A stretch of 64,000 bases of DNA from Hippopus hippopus (taxonomy: Eukaryota; Mollusca; Bivalvia; Cardiida; Cardiidae), in the NCBI GenBank assembly GCA_946811185.2, contig OX328101.1, positions 28,938,122 to 29,002,121 on the forward strand. Direction: 5' to 3'. Under the pieces are notes generated by a model. That model was not told where the DNA came from. It saw nothing but the letters and a program-made list of their open reading frames with translations, and did no database searches. Below, one piece after another: positions 56,757 to 64,000 of the stretch. Made by a program: the position numbers and the translations under genes. Every line of letters begins with the position of its first letter. Within the stretch, counting starts at the first letter, position 1.

Positions 56757-57990
56757 ACACTCCACTAAACAATTCCGTAAATTACTTAAGAAAGAGGTTT
56801 TTAAAAACTATGAAAAAGAAGAGAATGGTGGACACCAACACTTTCTCTTTTTTCCCACATTGTTACTATCTTTTAAGACAAATCCATTTTTATTTAAGCC
56901 GAATCTATTCGTCGTCTTTAAATTCTTTCATTATAAACAATGGTAGAATGTTGTCGTCTGGCAGTCACTTTAGCCGTTTTCACACAAATCCGCAATTTTA
57001 CACCTGTGCAGACGACAGCCTTTTTTGAAAATATGGAAAAAGGAACTATGGCTTGTTAAAATCAGTTGTTCCATTTCAAACAATGTTGTTCATGTAACGA
57101 AAAGAAGAACAGTTTTCTTTTTCTCAAATCACGGTTTCTCCCTGTTGTCGTCTGCACTAGTTTGTGGTGGGCCTCTGTCTGAAACAGCTTTTACAGTGAT
57201 GGGTCAACCTTTCAGCCTTAGTGTTAAACTGTTTTCACGAATTTGTTACAAAAACCCATAATTTGAAAACACTAAGGTACATGTTTGATTGTATTTTTGT
57301 GCGGCAAAATTTCCAATGACTTGTCTCGATTCAATTTTACCTGCTAAATAATGTACCTCATCATAATTGCCCTTTTTTTGTCGTTGTTTTTTTTTACTAC
57401 AGGCATAAGATACGCCATGCCACGCCTAATGTCACTCCAACGTAAAAACCGGCGACCAAAATTATTGGAAAGGGAGAAACTGCTTCCCTTTCATTAATTC
57501 AGTGTTTTCTAAAGCCTTTTCTTTCACTTCCCGTGAGCGCGAGAAAGAGAGAGAGAGAGAAAGAGAGAGATTCGTAGTTGTACCATTACGATGTATATAT
57601 CAGGTGCTCCTGATTCATTCTTCAAGAAACAGTGCTGTTATATTTGTGATTTATCCTTTACCAAAAGATCCCGTTCAAGCAACAACAAGGAAGGCTGCTC
57701 TATTTGAAAACATTGTTGGAAAGAAGAAATTGCTTGTGACCATTTTCCCATATTTTTTTTCTATCCTATCAATTGTTTACCAAACTACAAAATTTTAGCC
57801 ATGTCCAAATCATTTACAGAGAGCACTTTGAACGTGACTAAAATTATAGCTTTTGCCCTTGAAAGTTTAGAAAACTTTGTGGAAAAATGAAGAAAAGCTG
57901 GTTACCAGCATTTTCTTTTTTTTTTTCCACAGTGTGTTTAAAGACTTTCTTCCTCAGGGTCATTAAAACTCGGAATTTTCTGGTAAAATG
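56757..57990. repeat. Cluster of decayed family A copies
   Basis: Relics at about 56757-56975, 57655-57780 and 57780-57990, recognised by hairpin words (aaaagctggttaccagcat at 57893) and ends such as gtcgtctggcag and tttaccaaaagatccc. The intervening frames, including a cysteine-bearing plus frame ending at 57261, read through this material. A GAGA tract sits at 57540-57570. Confidence 0.6.
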
Positions 57991-58259
57991 GGTAAAGAAA
58001 AAAATTCCATTAATTGAATCACATTTAATTTGTCTGCTTTTGCATTGCAACGTATTGCATATAGAAAACAATGTTGGAAAAGAAAAAAAAAAAAAATGCT
58101 GCTAACCTCAATGTTTTCAAAATACTTTTTTCTTAGGGTCGTTAAAACATGTTATTGTTTGATACAGAATTAAACTAACGTTTCTTCTCTTTTTCCGAAG
58201 ATATTTTCTAGAGCTTTCCTTTTTAGGGTCGTTACACCACGAGATTGTTCAGTGAAGGG

Positions 58260-58705
58260 TTAACTCTTTGCCAAATAACATTTCCGGCAGGTCCAAACTG
58301 AAAGCATTTGCAGTAGACAAGTTAAATATGGCTAAAATATTGGGATTCGTCTTTGTAATGGAACAAAACATCGTGGGAAAAGGAAAAAATACTTGTTACC
58401 AGTATTTTCTCCTTTTCCCACAATATTTTCAAAAGTTATCTCCCACAAGATGGTTACAACACCGTATTGTTTGGAAAAGGGTTACTCTTTACTTACAACC
58501 AAATTTCAAACCGGTTCAAATTGAAAGCATTTGCAGACGACAAATTCCACGTAGCTAAAATTATGGGATTTGTCTTTGAGGCGGAAGAAAACATTGTGGA
58601 AAAAAGAGAAAATGCTGGTAACCAGCATTTTCTTCTTTTCCCTCAAAATTTTCAAAAGCCCTCTCCGACAGGGTCACAACACGGTATTGTTCAGTAAAGG
58701 GTCAC
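58260..58705. repeat. Two abutting family A copies
   Basis: 58260-58485 and 58482-58705 share ttac, a variant of TTAA. Hairpins read aatacttgttaccagtatt and aatgctggtaaccagcatt. Both are in the reverse orientation. Confidence 0.8.
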
Positions 58706-58975
58706 ACACATGTCACCTTAATCATGACGTGAGATTATCTTTTAATTATCTATTATATCAACAATGGATGAACTTGTTTCAATCTTAACTTCTGATTCAG
58801 AGAGAAGTGTGGCGTTACTTTCCTTTCCTCAATTGAACTGCTAGCAATCGTATTCGTTGCAGTTTAAGAACACTCTCTTGACAAGTTTGTTCAATTTTTT
58901 TAGCGCCGAAAGCGAAACCAGTGGATTTTGCGAACTGCATAGATTGTAGGTCCCTCTGTGCGCTATGCATTATTA

Positions 58976-59113
58976 GTTGTACGGTCAGGTGGCAGGGGAC
59001 TTGGAAACTTGTTCACGGCTGTGGAGAATAATGTCGCCCCGAGCTGAAGTGGCGACATTATTCTCCACAGCCGTGAACAAGTTTCCAAGTCCCCTGCCAC
59101 CTGACCGTACAAC
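58976..59113. repeat. Perfect 63-base inverted repeat with a 12-base loop
   Basis: The left arm 58976-59038 (starting gttgtacggtcaggtggca) is the exact reverse complement of the right arm 59051-59113. The loop is ccgagctgaagt. It matches none of the fold-back families elsewhere in the window, and no mismatch was found over 63 bases. Confidence 0.95.
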
Positions 59114-59500
59114 GAATTTATTATACTGCAAAGTTTTACCATTCCAACGTGTGTTAAGCGAAATTTACCTGGTTTTTTGGTTTAAAAAATTGAGTACGCT
59201 GACGAGGTAGAATTACCCTTCTTAGTGCCCCAATTCAATGAAAACTGACGTCACTGGGAACTGACGTCACTGAAACCTTGGATATACGTGCTAAAACGTG
59301 CAGCTTGGCGCATAATCTTGATGTTAATCTTGATCGACGCCGCCGATTTGGATGTTGTGTTGAAAGTGTAGTCATCTCTACGGGGCTCCCGAAAGGAAAA
59401 CTGCTTTTACGTGGGTTTTGCCAGTGTACATGATATATATATGTTCGGGGCATATTATCCAATCAGATCACGAGAAATTTCTTTGCAGTATAATAATTTT
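59114..59500. repeat. Possible short TIR element next to the perfect inverted repeat
   Basis: ttattatactgcaaag at 59119-59134 recurs inverted as ctttgcagtataataa near 59480-59495, spanning about 380 bases. The interior has no recognised gene and contains two CRE-like sites. Only a single pair of ends is seen. Confidence 0.5.
59243..59271. promoter_or_regulatory. Two CRE-like sites (TGACGTCAC) 18 bases apart
   Basis: ctgacgtcactggg is followed at once by aactgacgtcactgaa. TGACGTCA is the binding site of CREB/ATF bZIP factors. Two perfect sites side by side are unlikely by chance, but no transcript start is known here. Confidence 0.45.
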
Positions 59501-59559
59501 ATTTGTACTGCTAAAGAGATAGAATTGGAGAGTTTGATTGACTGATTGATTGATCGACC

Positions 59560-59610
59560 GACGTACGGGCGGACGGATTGATAGATGGATGGATGGATGG
59601 ATGGAAGGAT
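59560..59610. repeat. (GGAT)n simple sequence
   Basis: GGAC/GGAT tract ending in five clean GGAT units. Confidence 0.9.
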
Positions 59611-60060
59611 AAAAAACCGTTGTATGAAGACAAAAAATGTAAAGTTGCAATCTCTTGTATTCGATAAATGGTTTTTTTACTCTTCGACAGGTAAGCAGGA
59701 TGTCGTCTTTTTGTAGTCTTTATCGATCGAGATAAAATTACCTTTTATTAACTAACAATTGTAATTATAACATAATATATTTAAAAAAATATATATTGAT
59801 AATGATTGAGGCATCAGTTTTGTAACTGATTGGGAAATATTGTTGCAAATGATTTCTCCTTTTCTAAAAATGTTTTCTAAAACTGTTAACTCCAGAGAGA
59901 TATCAACCTCCAATGTGTACAGAAAGAGATAAATATATTTAATGTCCCCTTTGTTTTTGAAACCAGGTATAACATCACAAAACCTTCCGCCTTCAACACT
60001 TCACAAGTACACGCGAACTTTCTGTCACATGTACTCAAAATTGTCTGTTTGCCACATAAA

Positions 60061-60330
60061 TTGGCATGCAACACGCGAAAGGGGGCATTCGGACATTTTC
60101 ATAAGGTGTCGTTTCGGATCGGCCTGCGAACTCCGCGCAGACTAATCCGAAACGACACTTTCTGTTTTTATGTAATGTTCTGCTTTGCGCAAGTCTACTG
60201 TAGGACAAAATCTAATGTAGTCGTAAAAAGAAGTCACGGATCAGCCTGCGCGGATTGCGCAGGCTGATCCGAGACGACACTTTACACAACTGTCCTAATG
60301 CCCCTTTTCGCGTGTTGCAGGCCATATACT
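60061..60330. repeat. Family E fold-back element, second copy
   Basis: ttggcatgcaacacgcgaaa and cccttttcgcgtgttgcagg are the inverted ends. Two hairpins carry gtgtcgtttcggatcggcc and cagcctgcgcggattgcgc. It is collinear with 23596-23862 in the opposite orientation. Confidence 0.85.
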
Positions 60331-60419
60331 TAAACTCCTGTATGAGTGATTCTGCTGTTTTCCCGCAAATAATCAAATCCTTAAGATTGCCATTCGAAAA
60401 TGTTGTTTCGTCGGGAAAA

Positions 60420-60540
60420 AAACTCATCTTATTGGACAATGTAGATATAAGATCAGACAGCATGTTCTGTGCAGTCTGATCTTGATCTACATTGTCTGCA
60501 AACGCGCACTGGGTAGCGCCTATGAGTCTCGGGGTTAAAC
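60420..60540. repeat. Truncated family B element
   Basis: Hairpin gatcagacagcatgttctg / tgcagtctgatcttgat, right end gtagcgcctatgagtctcgg then ggttaaac. Confidence 0.7.
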
Positions 60541-60976
60541 TTGTACGCCTGACATAAAGAAAGAATACTTCGACTTATGTAGATCTAGTCTTATTATAAA
60601 AAAAATATTGCTGGAACGGGATTGCTTGTACAGACACAGAAATTGCACCTTTTCCCACGATATTTTAAAGGGTTCAGTTATGATGAAACCAAAACTGTCA
60701 CGTTTAAATTGTAATGGTCCTAACGTTTGATCTATTTGCGTAACAATGACGTATCATGCTGGCTACATATCGGTCAAACTGTCTCTCAATCTATCACAAT
60801 AAATAATTAAAAGCGACTCGCTCGAGTTTGTCTACATTACGGCTTTGTATGCTTGGGCGTTATTTATTTCATCATCTTTTTTAAACCATTCGCCAATCTA
60901 CATAAATTTAAACATGCCCAAACTGAAAACAATTGCATTTCTTTTTTTTTAAGTATTCATATGTCTACATTCACAG

Positions 60977-61288
60977 CGATTTCACTGGGACGAATTAAAG
61001 GACAAAGTCGCACCAGAGCTTTTAAGCTAGTTGTAATGGAAACAGGTTCATCTACTCCAGCATGGCTTAGCACTGGGCCAGGAAAACCCAGCAATTCAAC
61101 CAACTTTACGACCTTGACATTCACCACAACATGGTCAACTACGCCCCCTGGCAATGGGACAACGATCGCACCAACCACGACAACGACAGGTTTGGACACT
61201 ACAACAACAATTATAAGTACATTTACAACATCGACAGCTGGACAAAATATCACGGAGTATGTTCATTCTAAGGAAGATGATTCAAAAG
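60977..61288 (+). CDS. Membrane-protein gene 2: Thr-rich stalk exon
   Basis: Exon with acceptor tctacattcacag and donor AAAAG|GTAACA, phase 1 to 1, 312 bases. The first ~25 residues end R-A-F-K-L-V-V-M-E-T-G, which resembles the last strand of a CUB domain. About 60 residues rich in Thr, Ser and Pro follow (T-T-T-T-T-G-L-D-T-T-T-T), with several sequons. This looks like a mucin-like, O-glycosylated stalk. It joins the membrane exon at 62489 in frame (K-G-S-I-S-P). Upstream exons are missing from my model, so this is partial. It is probably related in design to the lectin/CUB receptor on the other strand. Confidence 0.75.
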
Positions 61289-61449
61289 GTAACACTTCTC
61301 TCTGTTGGTCTTTTTCACTCTCTCGTCGTTTTATATATATCCAACTCCGTCTCCTCTCTCTCTGATTTAATCAAACCGAAAGTAAGTCGGGTGACTTCGC
61401 CTACCTAGAAAGATCGCGATCGTATGTTTATCTAGTTCAGAGCCACAGG

Positions 61450-61560
61450 CAAAAAAAAAGGGGCTTTCGCGGACGGCATAGATCAAGCTCAGACTGTCCA
61501 GAACGTGCAGTCTGATCTTAGACCTATACTGTCCGCTCGTTTAACCACGCCTATAATACA
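61450..61560. repeat. Family B/C hairpin fragment
   Basis: cagactgtccagaacgtgca / gtctgatcttagacc with the C word cacgcctataatacagaat. It lies in the intron of membrane-protein gene 2. Confidence 0.6.
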
Positions 61561-61723
61561 GAATCTTTCTGAGGTTTAATGGGTTGTATTTTAAGACGTA
61601 GAAAGAGGTGCAGCATGCGGACTATTTTCACTCTGGTTCCCGATTTGACTGGTCAAAATTTCATGTCGTAATATTCATCCTTCACCCATATAAAAAGTTA
61701 TCGCCCACTCAAACAGAATTGTT

Positions 61724-62028
61724 ACCAGCCCGCATAGCTCAATAGGTAGAGCATAGGACTCGTGAACTTGATGTTTCGAGTCACTTGAGGGTGTGGGTTC
61801 GATCCCCACGGCTGGCCATCTAAAATTACTAATAGTCTTTCGGATGAGACGTTAAACCGAGGTCCCGTGCGACGGTGCTATACACCGAGCACGTAAAAGA
61901 ACCAGGCGTAACTTAAGATGGGTTTCGTCCTGTATCTGCACTATCCCCCGTAACAATACTAACAGCCTTCAGGGGGCGTCGCCCATATGGGCAACCGGTG
62001 GCGACGATAAATAAACGCAAATTCATCA
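61724..62028 (+). repeat. tRNA-headed SINE with 15-base target duplication
   Basis: Head gcccgcatagctcaataggt, B-box gggttcgatcccc, body tcggatgagacgttaaaccg then aggtcccgtgcgacggtgc, A-rich end gataaataaac. Flanked by tcaaacagaattgtt at 61709-61723 and 62029-62043. This is a different subfamily from the other SINEs in the window and has intact duplications, so it is fairly recent. Confidence 0.92.
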
Positions 62029-62488
62029 TCAAACAGAATTGTTTCAATTTCTGGCCGTTTTCGGTAAATTGTCAATATTTGCAACAATTTGTGGCTAAAA
62101 TTTGTAGGGGTATAGGTAAGATCTTTCCTGTGGTCTATTTTTACCCCTCGCTACGTGGGGAAATTTGGACAACTCACTCGAAGGCTTCGGTTTAGCGAGA
62201 TATCTTTTTTTTTTCTCACACAGCTCGAAGGTGATACAAGCCCCGGGAAAGACACGTCATATTCTGACGTGTCTGCTTTTTATGGCAGTCAAATTGTTTT
62301 AAATGATACCAATACAAGTAGATCTATACATTTCCAATCACGATAGCTCAATGACAAATATGGTGATGATAATAACGATTTCCGTTTGAAATACAATTTG
62401 ATATACAGCATCCAATTTAAGATCGCAGAAACTTGTCGTAGTGCCCAAGCACTAACGATTCTAAGAATGACTACATGTGTTCTTACAG

Positions 62489-62579
62489 GTTCAATATCTC
62501 CTGGCGGCTTTGCTGGAATAGGCATCAGTTGTTCGGTCATTTTTATTATGTTAATCATAATATTTTTCGTCGTAATCAG
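62489..62579 (+). CDS. Membrane-protein gene 2: transmembrane exon
   Basis: A 91-base exon, acceptor tgttcttacag, donor ATCAG|GTAACA, phase 1 in and phase 2 out. It encodes S-I-S-P-G-G-F-A-G-I-G-I then a strongly hydrophobic stretch (S-V-I-F-I-M-L-I-I-I-F-F-V-V-I) ending in Arg. It matches the membrane exon of the lectin/CUB receptor (26582-26669) in size, phases and the Gly-rich lead-in. The cytoplasmic-tail exon should follow but is not recognised before the window ends. Confidence 0.8.
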
Positions 62580-62640
62580 GTAACATGTTTCGTTTATTCA
62601 TTGATAGTTATTTACCCTTAGAACGCAGAGTAAACCTGGA

Positions 62641-63030
62641 GTCCTGCGTGGCTCAGTGGTAGAGTATAGGGCTCGTAATCTAAAGCCCCTGGGTTCAAGC
62701 CTTACTCGAAGCTTTTCGTGAGAGTGTCCTTGGGCAAGACACTCAAGAGCCAAAGCCTAGTACTGGTGAGAACAACGACATATATGAATAAGCGAGCAAT
62801 AGCCCTGATATGATTGGAATAAACATGAAAGCAGCGTTAAAAACCATTCAGTCAATCAAGCCTTACTCGAAGCACCTGGCTTTTCGTGAGGGTGTCCTTG
62901 GGCAAGACACTCCAGAGCCAAAGCCTAGTACTGGTGAGAACAACGACATATATGAATAAGCGAGCAATAGCCTTGATATGATTGGAATAAACATGAAAGC
63001 AGCGTTAAAAAACCATTCAGTCAATCAATC
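62641..63030 (+). repeat. tRNA-headed SINE with its body duplicated in tandem
   Basis: Head gtcctgcgtggctcagtggt, B-box gggttcaagcc. The body and tail 62699-62859 are repeated at 62860-63030 with the same words in order (tccttgggcaagacactc, agccaaagcctagtactgg, gcgttaaa, attcagtcaatcaa). The second unit is ten bases longer and lacks the head. Confidence 0.9.
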
Positions 63031-63216
63031 AAAGCAGAATCAACCTAGCAGGCGTTTTCAGTCTAGAAATAAAACCGAAATGATTGAAAATTCAACGTTG
63101 CATTTGTCAATAATGCCATAGAAAAGCAGTGTAGATAAAGAATCAAACTGGACATTTTGAGCAGCGTGATCTTGATTTACAATGATTGCAAAGGCAACTA
63201 TAGTTGCGAAAAGCTC

Positions 63217-63450
63217 TTTTATCCTTTACATGACAATATTTTGGCCTCATCTGTATTGACAGAAATACCAGAAGACAATTTAAAATATGGGTCGAATTTT
63301 TCGATTCTTCGGTGAAAGTGAAGAAAACATTGTGGGAAAAGGAGAAAATGCTGGTTACCAGCATTTTCTCCTTTTCCCACTATGTTTTCAAAAGCCTTCA
63401 TCCCCAGGGTCATTAAAAGACAGGACTTTGTGGTACTGAGGTAAAAGTTA
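63217..63450. repeat. Family A element
   Basis: Consensus hairpin (gtgggaaaaggagaaaatgc and its complement), ends tttatcctttacatgacaat and ttgtggtactgaggtaaaa. Confidence 0.8.
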
Positions 63451-63599
63451 AATGTGTATGTTGCAGTGATACAGTAATGCATGGGCTATTGCATTACCAT
63501 AATAAATATATAAAAGGCACTTGATTTTTTACCAAACTTCGCCCTGTTTATATTAGGTCATACAGGGCAAAAACCTGCCAAAAAATCAAGTCCCTTTGC

Positions 63600-64000
63600 T
63601 CTCAATCAGCGATCTACGAAACAATCCCATGTTTTCACGAGCCTTCCGGAAATATTGTTGGGGAAGGAAGAAACGCTGGTTACTAACATTTTTTTTTTCC
63701 TTTTCCCACAATATTGTCTACCTTGTCAAAGACAAGCACTATCATTTAAGCCACCTTTAATTTGTTGTCTGCTAATGCTCTCAAATTGGACAAGTCTGAA
63801 TTTTTGTAACAACAAAAATCAATATTAGACTTGTCCATTTTGAAAGCATATGCAGACGACAAATTAAATGTGGCGCAAATGACAGGATTTGCCTTTGAAA
63901 CAACAGAAAACATTGTGGGACATGAGAGAAATGCTGGTTACCAGCATTTCTCCTTTTGCTCAAATGTTTTAAAAAGCTGATTTCCTTGGGGGTTACAAAT
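63600..64000. repeat. Two further family A copies, the last cut by the window edge
   Basis: Hairpins at 63675 (aacgctggttactaacatt) and 63935 (aatgctggttaccagcatt). Ends are decayed. Confidence 0.7.

Larger units (their letters stand above)
52449..60976. other. Intergenic or 5' intronic region of the plus-strand membrane-protein gene
   Basis: No exon was recognised with confidence, although the upstream exons of the 60977 gene should lie somewhere left of it. It holds the A copy with an insertion (52919), nested SINEs (53724-54258), a minisatellite (54290-54478), a dead transposase (54478-55270), a SINE (55405), A clusters (56757-58705), the perfect inverted repeat (58976-59113) and a family E copy (60061). 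Confidence 0.5.
62580..64000. other. Intron of membrane-protein gene 2 or 3' flank
   Basis: It holds a SINE with a duplicated body, a B-type hairpin remnant (63130-63190) and three family A copies. No tail exon is visible. Confidence 0.5.

Noticed and set aside
57025..57261. Plus-strand frame with V-C-G-G-P-L and an F-S-L-S-V strand, considered as a CUB exon of membrane-protein gene 2
   Set aside because: The surrounding bases match decayed family A words (gtcgtctgca, aatatggaaaaagg) and the acceptor is part of that repeat.

Overview
The window looks like genomic DNA of a bivalve mollusc; a heterodont or venerid clam is only a guess. Three things point that way: split genes with GT-AG introns, AT-rich non-coding DNA packed with short fold-back elements, and many tRNA-headed SINEs. 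There is no operon structure and there are no bacterial signals. One 200-base run of N (37767-37966) marks an assembly gap.

Coding content is sparse. Most long open frames are chance readings of palindromic repeats. Four host genes, or parts of genes, could be assembled from exon phases and splice sites. (1) A minus-strand SLC22-type organic ion transporter has coding exon 1 at 13954-13809 and exon 2 at 1962-1764, about 11.8 kb apart; the rest lies left of the window. (2) A minus-strand, apparently complete seven-exon gene (36893 to 21812) is predicted to encode a 701-residue type I membrane protein: signal peptide, galactose-binding (SUEL) lectin domain, CUB-like domain, Pro/Met-rich stalk with a basic patch, one membrane helix, and a cytoplasmic tail with an ITIM-like tyrosine motif. 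(3) A minus-strand two-exon gene (45570 to 42163) encodes a 576-residue SAP / SWIM zinc finger / YqaJ-type nuclease protein. (4) The plus-strand Thr-rich stalk exon (60977-61288) and membrane-helix exon (62489-62579) belong to a second cell-surface protein whose exon phases match gene 2; its other exons were not found.

Mobile DNA fills the rest. An apparently intact Tc1-like transposon (50915-52448, 341-residue transposase, perfect 40-bp terminal repeats) sits inside an older fold-back element. Five short fold-back families are named A to E here. A, B and C share TTAA targets and CCCTT/CTCTT-type ends, which suggests piggyBac-like mobilisation. Copies of A and B abut through shared TTAA junctions (40986-41831, 48880-49702) and are nested in each other in both directions (13328-13767, 45695-46088). 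B and C share one central hairpin, and D and E share another. Other repeats are several SINEs, two with clear target duplications, a 162-bp tandem array (29762-31036), a composite repeat with nested insertions (22668-24482), and a terminal-inverted-repeat element inside the nuclease-gene intron (43974-44860).

Layout: 1-13954 SLC22 5' part; 13955-21811 intergenic repeats; 21812-36893 lectin/CUB receptor; 36894-42162 intergenic with the gap and a fold-back array; 42163-45570 nuclease gene; 45571-60976 repeats, Tc1 element, decayed transposase and a perfect 63-bp inverted repeat; 60977-62579 the second membrane-protein gene; then SINEs and family A copies to the end.
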